In this document: in pieces, positions 1 through 8,345 of the stretch
How positions within the stretch are numbered: the first letter of the stretch is position 1
Layout: each line of letters opens with the position of its first letter
Origin: Haplosporangium gracile
Taxonomy: Eukaryota; Mortierellomycota; Mortierellomycetes; Mortierellales; Mortierellaceae
Direction of reading: 5' to 3'
NCBI GenBank assembly: GCA_015499985.1
Contig: JAAAUF010000616.1
Location: 13,331 to 25,307, forward strand
DNA length: 11,977 nt
Translations under genes and position numbers: made by a program
The notes under the pieces: generated by a model
The model's database searches: none
Seen by the model: only the letters and a program-made list of their open reading frames with translations
Told to the model about the DNA's origin: nothing

Positions 1-35
1 CCCTTTGTACAACTCTTCTGCATTTTTACTTTCAA

Positions 36-41
36 AATAAA
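36..41 (+). terminator. Possible poly(A) signal of an off-window plus-strand gene
   Basis: AATAAA on the plus strand followed by an A-rich run. If used, the neighbouring gene to the left is convergent with IMPACT. This rests on one hexamer in A-rich sequence. Confidence 0.2.
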
Positions 42-233
42 AAAAACTCCAAGCGCAGCTTAAACAACAACTAAAAAAAAGCTGTCCTATAACAAATGTC
101 GTGTTGTGCAGTGCTTCTTATTCGTTGTCTATTTTTCTTCTCCGTCGTGTTCGTCCGCTCGTTTCTTTGTCTTTTCTATGTTGTTTTCTTCATGTATTTT
201 TCCGCGTCAAATACCAAGGACGACGTTTCTTTT

Positions 234-239
234 TTTATT
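234..239 (-). terminator. Candidate poly(A) signal of the YIH1/IMPACT gene
   Basis: AATAAA on the minus strand, about 175 nt downstream of the IMPACT stop codon. The hexamer is exact. Its use is inferred from position alone. Confidence 0.4.
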
Positions 240-390
240 GGTTGAGGAGGACCTTCGCGGTGTATGAAAAACGTGGGCAGAAGGAGAAAGAGGAGGCACT
301 GTACTGCGTTGTATGCATGTTTGTGTGCACGTATGCGTATGCGAGTGGGAAGAGAGTAATTAGAACGCGAGAGAGTGCGATATGGTGGGG

Positions 391-406
391 AGAGAGAGAG
401 AGAGAG
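391..406. repeat. (AG)8 microsatellite
   Basis: Eight AG units, just downstream of the IMPACT stop codon, so within its presumed 3' UTR (as CT on the sense strand). Confidence 0.9.
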
Positions 407-413
407 GACAAGG

Positions 414-2191
414 CTATCGTTTACCGGCCTTCTTGTTGGGTTTGGTAGACTTCTTCTTGCCTGATGCTGCAGCATCTTCTATAGTACCACCACCAGAGGA
501 AGGGATGTACCCGCATTCGTCCAACAATAGACGTGCAGCATTGTTGATATGCTTGAATCTATCTGCGCTTAACGGGATACCGCCGTACCATCTATTGTCG
601 ATGAAAAAAAAGGAAAGAAAGAGCGAGACACAGAGAGAAAGAGATATTGTGTGAGATGTGCAGGAAGAAGGAAATGGGGAAGATAGAAGTGCATATCAAC
701 GTGGAAGGAAGGAAAGGATGGGACGATAAGTGTTTTTATTTTTATTTTTGGGGTGCGTTTTTGTTTGTTGCGTGTTCGATGTTGATGTTGATGTCGATGT
801 TGATGTTGTTTGTTTGTCGTTAATGCTTCTTTGTGTTCCATTGGTCCTTCATTGATACTTTTCTTTTGTCACCTTTTGCGTTCCCGTCGTCCGCTTTTTT
901 TTTTTTTGTAAGGAATGAATGCCTAGTCTCCCTAGATGTTTCCTATTTTTGCATCCAAGAAAAATAAACCATAAATAAGTCTGTTTTTTTTCCGACTGTA
1001 CCTTGAAACGACAACAGCCACATTCTTGACGTCTAGGATGGACATGAGGTGCAAGAGTCGGCTTCCAGCTGCCGTCTCTCCATCATCATCATTATCTAAC
1101 AAAAGCAAAAAGATGAGAATAGACACCAGAAATCGCATTAATAACAGTGATAACAATAACTACTGCTCCACAAGCGCGCGTTTTTTTTTTCCTTCGCATT
1201 AACACCTCATCTCCCCTCTCACAAGCTGACGTATTCTTTTACCTTGAGCAATAGTCCCGTTCTCGTTCTCAACACGAAAGGCCATGATATTATGGGTAGC
1301 CTTGATGACCTTCTTATTCTCCTGCTTTAGTTGCTGGATCATATAGGGGACTTCACCCGGTTGACGGATCGCGGCCAGGTGGGCGACAAAGACACTTTTC
1401 CGGTCGACGATCGGTGCTCCCGAATGGATCTGGAAGATGCCCGGTTGACCGCTGAGTTTGGGGCTAGTTGGATCAGCATTGTTGTGGGTGTTGGAAGTTG
1501 GGCGGTGATGGTGGTTGTAACCAGCAGAGGAGGCAGCAGCATCGTCAGCCAAGTAATAGTCGGATGCACCTCGTTGTCCTTCTGAAGCATGCGATGATGG
1601 ATCATCTTCAATATCTTCCTCATTCTCTTCATCTTCCTCTTCTTCATCGCCAAATACTTCGTCTCCTTCATTGAGACTTTCGCCATGATCCTGAATATCG
1701 CGGGTTTCGAGGTCCTCAAGAAAAGTCCTCAGCCATTCGATCCACGAAAAGACAACCACCTCGCCAGGAACAAAACAGTCCTCGAGCCCTTGGTCAATCT
1801 CCTTGAGCATAGCGTCCGTCAGACGCAAGGTCCCATAGTAGATACTCACAATCTCATGGACGGGCGCTGTGGTGTTGGTTTCGGGGTATCCTGCAGGGAA
1901 GTAGATCCGGAATTCGAGTTCTTTTGTGTTGGATTTCTTGTGGTTCCCTCCTCCTCCGCTAGTGATGGTTATACGGGAAAGGTCTTCGGTAAGGGAGGCA
2001 GCGGTAGGGTCGTAGTCAAAGTCGGGTTCCTCGAGTGAGACTTTTAATGAGTAGACTGGCGTGTCCGGTACTGTTGGCTTGTTCTTTTTGTTTGAGTTGT
2101 TGTTTCCGGTGGGTAGGGCGTAGAATGATGCTGGCCCGTAGATGGAGACGATGGCGAGTGCTTCCTCCTGCAATGGTGACAAGTCGTCCAT
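414..2191 (-). CDS. YIH1: YIH1/IMPACT homologue (RWD domain plus UPF0029/IMPACT domain), three exons
   Basis: In the known family, Yih1/IMPACT binds Gcn1 through its RWD domain and blocks Gcn2 activation, damping eIF2-alpha phosphorylation in the cytosol. I assemble exons 2191-1243, 1095-1002 and 591-414. The introns are 147 nt (phase 1) and 410 nt (phase 2), both GT-AG, giving 406 residues. The RWD domain covers about 5-165 and includes YPETNTTAP at 102-110. An acidic, then His/Asn-rich linker follows (about 165-255). The IMPACT domain runs about 257-385, with DRKS (263-266), THN (299-301), DDDGETAAG beginning at 319 and SRWYGG across the second junction. The IMPACT core is readable only after splicing: each junction completes a codon (D317, R348) inside a conserved block. 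A basic Lys-rich tail ends the protein. The start at 2191 is the only in-frame ATG before the RWD domain; further upstream the frame offers only TTG. The gene is divergent from the next one, 225 bp away. Confidence 0.93.
592..1001 (-). other. Long second intron of YIH1/IMPACT
   Basis: This 410-nt intron is about three to four times the size of the other introns in the window. Donor GTACAG at 1001 and acceptor AATAG at 592 restore the SRWYGG motif of the IMPACT domain. It holds five near-perfect units of a GATGTT hexamer at 778-807 and poly-T runs. I see no other gene or structured RNA in it. Confidence 0.85.
778..807. repeat. GATGTT hexamer repeat, five units
   Basis: Five tandem hexamers on the plus strand; the third unit is GATGTC. 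The array lies inside the long YIH1 intron. Confidence 0.9.
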
Positions 2192-2416
2192 GACTTTAAA
2201 GCGTTTAAAAAAAAGTCGAAAGTCGTGTGAGGCTGAACCGGCCTGGGAGCCTTCTCCCCCACGGCGAACATAACATTTTTTCGCCAACAGCCATTCTAGT
2301 GACTGCCTTCTTCAACTGATTTGTTTATCTTGCTATTTGCACGCATCAGGAGATTCACACTTTTCACTTCCACACCAACGATCATCCTCTCAGGAAATAA
2401 CAGGAGTCTGCGAGCA
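2192..2416. promoter_or_regulatory. Shared divergent promoter between YIH1/IMPACT and the Gemin8-like gene
   Basis: Start codons at 2191 (minus) and 2417 (plus) face away from each other across 225 bp. This interval must hold both leaders and at least the core promoters. I see no clear TATA box for either direction. The plus-strand leader has no ATG before 2417, whereas the minus-strand side has three upstream ATGs. Confidence 0.6.
2205..2294 (-). other. Upstream ORF (29 codons) before YIH1/IMPACT
   Basis: An ATG at 2294-2292 with A at -3 and G at +4 opens a 29-codon frame. It ends in TAA at 2207-2205, 13 nt before the main ATG. A second upstream ATG at 2271 opens a frame that runs past the main start to 2044. 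Both matter only if transcription starts upstream of about 2295, which the sequence does not show. Confidence 0.35.
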
Positions 2417-3502
2417 ATGGCTTACCAACAAGGGCCACCCCACCCTCCTTCCCATCCGCCACCACCAGCAGAATACTGGACCCAGCATCATAGAAACACC
2501 AACAGTCACCAAACCCCACCAGTCCTCTCCTTCCGTGCCTTTCACGCAAACCACTTCTCGTGGCCACAACGCCAAGCGTTCTTTGGAGGCGTAGCTCTCT
2601 CTCCCTCTCCCACTCTCCCGCACTTTCACCCTTCTTGGCCATACGATCACCCACCCCTTGTCCCTTCCGTTGAAACCGATACCCTCGCAAATTGCCCTTC
2701 CGAACCTACTCCTTGGGACGAAGACCACCAATATCAAGACCACGCGCATTACCAACAAACACAACATACCACCAACGAGGACAAAACAACCACCGCCGCC
2801 GCCGCTGCGGAGGATGACGTCTCAGGACCTGAGCCGGACATGTTTGGTCTTACGCAAGAAGCCATCGAGATTTTTGAATTCTCACGCCGGTTCCGTGAAG
2901 AAAAGCGTGCTGCACTAGCGGAGGAACGCGCTCGGATGACGCGTCGTAGGAACAAACGCCGTCGATTGACTAGACGTGGGTTCGCACCGGATGAGGGCAA
3001 CAGTGGTTCTGACGAGCCTGCAGATCCCTCAGACACTCCCAATAACAACAAGGCTAACGAGTCGGCCGACAGCAGCAGCGACAGCGGTAGTGAGGACGCG
3101 GATCGTGGAGGGAATGGAGAGGAGGGGGAAGAAGAAGAGGAGGAGTTTGTGCTACAGACTGAGCCCCCGGCGACGGACATTGCGTTCTTGACACAACCGA
3201 GTCGGCAGCGTGACAGGATCCGACAGAAACTCTATGATCTCAAGAAATCCGACAACAAGGACAAGGATGTCTCGTCGCTCTCGGACGAGATGTGGTCGAT
3301 TAGGATGCTGGAGGCAATGATGAACCAGACGTTTATTGATAGTCTCGAGCCTGAAACAATAGCAGTGGTACCTGCAAAGAGCACGGCGGCAACAGGAAGT
3401 CAAAACCATCAGCGACGATTACGCGATTCTGGGAAAGAAGCAAGGTCTCAGCAGCAGCAAAGTCAAATCGTCTACTGGCCTGGCATGCCCATGCGCTGTT
3501 AA
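2417..3502 (+). CDS. Putative Gemin8-like SMN-complex protein (tentative); otherwise uncharacterised
   Basis: A single exon of 361 residues, starting at the first ATG of the leader (context GCAATGG). The N-terminus is Pro/His/Gln-rich (1-125, with YWTQHHR at 20-26) and is followed by an Ala run. A predicted charged helix follows (MFGLTQEAIEIFEFSRRFRE, 142-161), then a basic patch (RRRNKRRRLTRR, 176-187) that could be a nuclear localisation signal. A Ser/Asp/Glu-rich acidic stretch covers about 192-243. The C-terminal part combines a RQKLYDL helix (269-275), MLEAMMNQTF (297-306) and a terminal YWPGMPMR (353-360). From memory, that order resembles the C-terminus of Gemin8: a KLY-type helix, a Met/Leu-Glu-Ala helix, then YWP-x-x-P-L at the end. 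Gemin8 is a subunit of the SMN complex that assembles Sm cores on spliceosomal snRNAs. I could not align it, so the family call is an inference. The coding nature is well supported. Confidence 0.85.
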   Translation: MAYQQGPPHPPSHPPPPAEYWTQHHRNTNSHQTPPVLSFRAFHANHFSWPQRQAFFGGVALSPSPTLPHFHPSWPYDHPPLVPSVETDTLANCPSEPTPWDEDHQYQDHAHYQQTQHTTNEDKTTTAAAAAEDDVSGPEPDMFGLTQEAIEIFEFSRRFREEKRAALAEERARMTRRRNKRRRLTRRGFAPDEGNSGSDEPADPSDTPNNNKANESADSSSDSGSEDADRGGNGEEGEEEEEEFVLQTEPPATDIAFLTQPSRQRDRIRQKLYDLKKSDNKDKDVSSLSDEMWSIRMLEAMMNQTFIDSLEPETIAVVPAKSTAATGSQNHQRRLRDSGKEARSQQQQSQIVYWPGMPMRC

Positions 3503-3968
3503 AGAAAACTCCTCCGTCCGTCCCCAACATGACCTGTACCTTGCATGGTAGCTTGGTAAGACCCCAATCGCCTTCTTTTCTTTTCTCTTCTGCGTTTAAT
3601 TTTTACAACCCCATAAAATGCGGACTGGATGTCACAATGATGATTACCTTTCATCCTTGTTCTCGATCAAGAAGGAGTTTCTTGGCTCCTGTTAAAGGGC
3701 GTTGAGGGACTCTGACTGACAGGAAGACAAGCATTGATATGGCCTAAATATCACTTTCTGAGTGAGCATCCGTCCTCTTCACCTTTCTTCCCCTATTACC
3801 TTATCTGTTACAATATTGTCAAGAATGACCCTTTCTAACCACCAGCAACAGTTTACACTTTTTTGTACCTTTTTTTCGATAGGATTCAAGGAGCGGACGT
3901 TATGTTTTTTGTCACAGCATTACTCTCAGGTTCGAAAATGACATTGTGATTTTTTTTCCCTAAATTTT
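3503..3968. other. Convergent intergenic region
   Basis: The 3' ends of the Gemin8-like gene and the ABC transporter face each other across 466 bp. I see no gene. On the plus strand a CATAAAA element near 3612 could act as a weak poly(A) signal. No perfect plus-strand AATAAA was found. Confidence 0.6.
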
Positions 3969-3973
3969 TTATT
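3968..3973 (-). terminator. Poly(A) hexamer overlapping the ABC transporter stop codon
   Basis: AATAAA on the minus strand includes the TAA stop at 3971-3969. If used, the 3' UTR would be only some 10-30 nt long. It may be fortuitous, since the surroundings are A-rich on the sense strand. Confidence 0.3.
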
Positions 3974-6900
3974 GGTGTGTTGACAAATGGTATGCAAAAA
4001 AGTAGGACATTGGGAGATTTGGGATATCGAAGCTGCATGGTCCTTTTTTTTTTTTTTTGTTCTTCTTCTTGTTCTTCTTCTTCTTGGGCTTGGATGTAGA
4101 GCGACCAGAAGAGAGTTGCGAAGAAGGAATAGAGTCTTCTCCAGACACATCGGCGGTGCTCGCAGCCTCATCAATGATGGTGCTCACAGCTGCAGGTGTG
4201 GCGGGGGCAATAGTGCTTGTGGGCTCGACGACGACCTGTACCAACTCTGTAGGGTCGACAACTGGAGGCTCAACAGCGGGGGAGAGGAGGGCTTCCTGGA
4301 CACCAGCTGCGGTAGTTGTAGTAGCGATGTCGGCGTTCTTGGGTGCTGGAGTTGGGTGATCGATGATCTTTCCGGTGTCCTTGTCCTTGCGGCTCTTGCC
4401 CTTGTTGATCTTGTTATTGTTCGAGTCTGATTCGTCCGAGATGGTGCCTTCGACTGTTGAGCCCTCGCCTGACTCCTCACGGATCTGCTGCTTCCACATC
4501 TCATAGTATACGCCTATTTTGTAGTGTCAAGGGTAAATTGCTAGTTAGCATTGTCTCAAAGCAGGACGAATAAAAGACGCTGTTAACATGAAGCAAAAAA
4601 AAAAGAAAGAGTCTTACCTTCTCCGCCGTTGACGATGGCTTGTTCGACAAGCTGATCATGAGTTCCCTGCTCAACAATAACCCCATCCTTGATACAAAGA
4701 ATCAAATCCGCATGCACAATAGTACTCAACCGATGCGCAACCACAAGCGTCGTCCTGTTCTCGGTCATCCTCGCTAACGCGGCCTGGATCTGTCCCTCCG
4801 TCGTACTATCCAATGCCGACGTCGCCTCATCCAACAGTACAATCGGCGGATTCTTCAAAATCGTTCTCGCAATCGCTACACGTTGCTTCTCACCTCCCGA
4901 AAGCCTCAATCCACGCTCTCCGACCTTTGTAGCGTACCCATCCGGGAAATCCTGAATCTTGTCATGGATCTGAGCGGCCTTAGCCGCAGCTTCTACTTCT
5001 TGCTTAGTAGCGCTGGTGCGACCATAGTTGATGTTGTAATAGATCGAGTCGTTGAAGAGGACAGAGTCCTGTGGGACGACTCCAATCTGTTCCCGAAGAC
5101 TGGCCTGAGTCTTTTGCGAGATATCCTGTCCATCGATCAGAATCCGTCCAGAAGAAACATCATAGAATCGGAAGAGGAGTCGCAAGATGGTTGACTTTCC
5201 AGATCCTGTGGGACCCACCAAGGCGACGGTTTGGCCATGGGGTACAGTGAAGTTGATGTTGGAGAGACCTTTTTGGCGGGTGTCGTATTGGAAGGAGACG
5301 TTTTCGAATACGACTTGCCCGGCGGTGACGTGGAGGGGTTGGGCGTTGGGGGTGTCTTTGACGGATTGGTTTTGGTCGAGGAGCTTGATCATTTTTTCCA
5401 TGTCGACAAAGTTTTGTTGCAGCATCCTGTAATATGATCCGAACCAGTTCAACTATGTTAAAGGAAGGGGGGATTAAAAAATAAATAGTTAGCCAAATGC
5501 TATGTAAAAAACGCATCAAAAAAAAAGTGCTCAAAAAAGTGGCAAGACTTACGGGCTGGTAGAGCTGGTTGAGGTACATGATATAGGCGACAAAGTACTC
5601 GACTTTCAGGATCCCCTGCGAGATCTCATAGGCACACAATAGACACCCAGCCAACATTCCCATGGTGATTACAAACGACTGCAACAGGTTCAGCATCTGA
5701 TACGTCAGTTGCGACTTATAGTCGGCAATCATGTACTTGTAAATCGCATACCGGTACCGCGAGACCTCAAACTCCTCGGCAGAGTAATACTTGACCGTCT
5801 CAAAGTTCAACAACGAATCGACGGCTTTGGCGCGAGCCTCGTTATCAAAAGAAATCATGGCCCTTCGGAACTGGGTCCTCCATTCTGTAACGACAATGGT
5901 GACGATGAGGTAGGAAACAATGGTCATAAAGACGATCACAGCGTACTTCCAGCTCCACGCATAGCACAGCAGCACAACGGCGATCAGGACGTCCAAGATA
6001 ACGGGGACAAGTTGGAAGAGTACGGTGCTGAGGAGGGTGACGATCGAACTGGTGCCGCGGTCCAGGATCCGGAGCAACTCGCCTGTCTTACGGTTGAGAT
6101 GGAACTCAAGGGAGAGGTTGTGGACGTGTTCAAAAAAGTGAATTGTGAGGGAGCTGTTACTGTATTGCTCAATGGGGACCCAGCACCATGCACGCGCGGC
6201 GTTGATCAGACCGGAACTGCCCTGCAGGTAGCGGACGAAAATATATAGCAGAATCGCTCCTACGTTGAACTTGGCTACAATCACAGCAAGAGTGGAGAAC
6301 AGGTCAGCAAGAGCATGGCTCGAAGACAAAACATCAGAGGAATGGGACACGAAGAAAAGACAAAACGGTTCGTGAAATACATACCACCTTGCTCAGACAA
6401 ATTGCCAACGATCCAAACAGTCAAGATAGGAACCAGCGCATTAACAACACGACCCAGGATCAAAAAGAGAAACGTCATAAAGACCATAAACTTGAGCCAA
6501 GGATCGTCCTTGGGGTACACAAACGGCAACAAGCGCTTAATCTTGGGCCAGAAATCCTTGAACGCACTGGCTCGCTCCTCCTTCTCGGTCTTCAACTTCT
6601 TCTCGACTTCTTCCTCAGAAGTCGAGCCCATTGCTCCTCCGCGACCGGCGTTCTTTGAGGCATCGGGGTCCTTTCCAAAAGCGGCTGAGAAGGTGCCGTA
6701 GGTGCCCGTGAGTTTCTTGTTGGCCCAGGTGGGCTGTGACGACGATGATGCAGATGGAGTGATGTCTTCAGTGGCGCCGGCGTCGAATGCTCTCAGGGCA
6801 TCCAAGTCATCTTCCCGAGACTCTCGCTTACGATGGATTTGTGAGAGCAATGCCAAAAGGGCGACTATTCCGTACCGAATTCCAAAGATGCTGACCAGCG

Positions 6901-7680
6901 CAATGTTGTACTTGCTCGCCTCAGGTGTAATAACTAACATTTGCGGCGAGAGGATGTTAGTTAAAATGGAACATCTTAACAGCCAAATAATTAGCCGCTT
7001 ATTTTGACAAAGAAAAGCGGGCATCATTTTTACCTTCAGGAAAACTCTCGAGGTGGTACCAGCCAATAAACGATTCACCGGCAAGCGCAAGCAGCCAGAA
7101 CCCATAATTGGCCCAACTCCACTGTCCACCCTTTCCAACCTCAACCAGCATCAAAAACAAATTTGCAGTAAAGGCAACCAACGACATGACGTTGTAAAGA
7201 ACCAAAAGTGTGCCCGACCAGACACTATCGATGATTGAGCGCAGACAGATCACAGTCAAACCGGCGATGTATGTCAGGAGGACAACATGGTTGAGGATAT
7301 AGATGGTTCGACCCAATGTGGTGACTCGCTGGTTCTGGTGCTGGCGACGACCGTTGATGATCTCTGCTTCTGTTATGTCGTCATTCTCTACATCAGAGTC
7401 TGAGAGGAGAGGGCGGTAGTAGGACCGGACACGGAGCACAAAGAAGTATCTATGTTCGACAGTAGCGATATCATCATCTATTAGTACAGAAATCGAAAAG
7501 AAGCAGAAAACATACAAAATGATAAAAAAAAAAAAAAGCTTAGAACCTCTTTATTTTTTTTATTTTTTTCCCTTACCGATATAATCCGGTGATGATAGTG
7601 AAAGAGAGAAGGCCGAGGGGGATGAGCAGCTCCGCCTCGTGGTGGTCATGGACCTTGGGAGGCTGTGACACGGCGTCCAT
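3969..7680 (-). CDS. Hmt1/ABCB6-type ABC half-transporter (vacuolar, heavy-metal/thiol conjugate family), six exons
   Basis: Exons are 7680-7577, 7449-7034, 6933-6385, 6274-5553, 5452-4618 and 4513-3969. All five introns are GT-AG (127, 100, 110, 100 and 104 nt), and every junction keeps frame, giving 1056 residues. Five N-terminal membrane segments (TMD0, about 18-203) are followed by a charged linker, then six core segments (about 319-600) with [14 protein letters not shown] at 418-431 and [10 protein letters not shown] at 511-520. The ATPase domain is complete: Walker [10 protein letters not shown] (677-685), Q-loop Q725, signature LSGGEKQ (781-787), Walker B LLDEA with catalytic Glu806, and H-loop His837. 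TMD0 plus one TMD-NBD is the Hmt1/ABCB6 plan. S. pombe Hmt1 moves thiol or phytochelatin conjugates into the vacuole; the substrate here is inferred. An odd Ser/Thr/Pro- and Lys-rich tail of about 175 residues follows the NBD, whereas Hmt1 is about 830 residues. The start at 7680 is the ATG that precedes the first membrane segment. Confidence 0.93.
4044..4058. repeat. T15 homopolymer inside the ABC transporter coding region
   Basis: Fifteen T on the plus strand, read as A15 in the sense direction, encode five lysines in the Lys-rich tail, next to a TTC/TTG-rich stretch that encodes more Lys and Asn. The run is prone to slippage. A one-base length error would replace the last roughly 25 residues and move the stop. 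Confidence 0.85.
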
Positions 7681-7988
7681 GATGGGTTCCTTGCACGCAA
7701 GTGGACGCGTAGGCTGTGGGGATATGAAAGTTAAGGGGAGTTGGAGAAAAAGAAGGAAGGTCTAAAAGTTTCAACGGTGATAAAACCACTAAAGAAAAGG
7801 GGTTGCAGGAATGAATGTGCTTGTCACTTGAATGAATCAAAACAGACGAAATGAGAGAAGTGGTGAGGTAGAGGGTAAGAAAGAAAGAAGAGCGGTTAAA
7901 GGGGGGAAGAGGCGAGGAAGAAAAGAAAGAAGACGGAGAGAGGGAAGGAACAGTGGAAGAAGAAAAAGTCCGAAAAAAACAACAGGCT

Positions 7989-7996
7989 CTTTTATA
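7989..7996 (-). promoter_or_regulatory. TATA box of the ABC transporter gene
   Basis: TATAAAAG on the minus strand, about 310 nt upstream of the ATG and immediately before the long pyrimidine-rich leader, as expected of a fungal core promoter. It is paired with a CCAAT element 92 nt further upstream. Confidence 0.6.
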
Positions 7997-8087
7997 CGTT
8001 TTTCGGAGCACACGCACTCCTCGCATGCACACAAGACAGGCTCGAACCGCACGTCGGAAAATTCTGTTACGCAGTCTAATGAGTCTG

Positions 8088-8092
8088 ATTGG
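8088..8092 (-). promoter_or_regulatory. CCAAT box of the ABC transporter gene
   Basis: CAGCCAATC on the minus strand, 92 nt upstream of the TATA box. CCAAT elements are the known target of the fungal Hap2/3/5 complex. Use here is inferred from spacing. Confidence 0.45.
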
Positions 8093-8260
8093 CTGCTGAT
8101 TTTGCCGGAGACACACTGGAGAAGGGAGTGGAGATATCAGACAAATAGGATGGTCCGCTTATGGAAATATTCTCTTGCTTTTTTTTTTTGTGTCAATGCA
8201 GCAACGCCAAGACTGTCCCTTTGAACAACCTTCTAACATTGGCCATGGGAAACACAATAC

Positions 8261-8275
8261 TTTATTTTTTTTATT
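8261..8275 (-). terminator. Candidate poly(A) signals of the amino acid permease
   Basis: Two AATAAA hexamers on the minus strand (8275-8270 and 8266-8261), about 430-445 nt past the permease stop. I saw no closer AATAAA. Position is the only evidence. Confidence 0.35.
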
Positions 8276-8328
8276 GTCTTTTGGTGCTCAACTTCAATGG
8301 TGGTGGATGTAAGCATTAGGCAACAGAT

Positions 8329-8345
8329 CTAGATGGGCCATCTAG
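8329..8345. repeat. Interrupted palindrome, 8-bp arms with 1-nt spacer
   Basis: CTAGATGG and CCATCTAG flank a single G. It lies about 330 bp upstream of the ABC transporter TATA box and just beyond the candidate permease poly(A) sites. The arms are perfect. A role as a dimeric factor's binding site is a guess. Confidence 0.6.

Larger units (their letters stand above)
1..413. other. Intergenic region, 3' flank of the YIH1/IMPACT gene
   Basis: I see no convincing gene here; the open frames are T-rich, low-complexity and unlike any family. The stretch holds the presumed 3' UTR of the minus-strand IMPACT gene (stop at 414-416). An AATAAA hexamer lies on the minus strand at 234-239, about 175 nt past that stop. 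Another lies on the plus strand at 36-41 and could serve a plus-strand gene ending left of the window. An (AG)8 microsatellite lies at 391-406. Confidence 0.6.

Noticed and set aside
1331..1719. Overlapping ORFs on both strands inside the YIH1 first exon
   Set aside because: Shadows of the His/Asn/acidic linker; composition follows the real frame.
2192..2287. N-terminal extension of the YIH1/IMPACT frame up to 2287
   Set aside because: The extension has no ATG (position 2287 is TTG). The RWD domain begins right after the ATG at 2191.
2321..2416. N-terminal extension of the Gemin8-like frame from 2321
   Set aside because: Codon 2321 is TTG. The first ATG of the plus-strand leader is at 2417 in a good context.
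3928..3938. tRNA-like B box (GGTTCGAAAAT on the plus strand)
   Set aside because: It lacks the terminal CC of the B box and any paired stems or A box.
3926..4504. Antisense and alternative-frame ORFs over the ABC transporter tail
   Set aside because: They are shadows of a low-complexity coding exon and show no independent family features.
4583..5452. Stand-alone ATPase protein starting at 5452
   Set aside because: It begins at TTG directly after a TAG acceptor and continues the membrane domain of the ABC transporter. It is an internal exon.
8026..8032. Metal-response-element-like TGCACAC upstream of the ABC transporter
   Set aside because: The MRE/MTF-1 system is an animal one. A 7-bp match by itself carries no weight here.
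8036..8056. tRNA-like B box (GGTTCGAGCC on the minus strand)
   Set aside because: The flanking bases do not form a T-stem, and no A box or acceptor stem is present.
7646..8116. Minus-strand ORF over the ABC transporter leader
   Set aside because: It is an open frame through the pyrimidine-rich leader (Ser/Phe/Pro runs), and it overlaps the TATA box and the real start codon in another frame.
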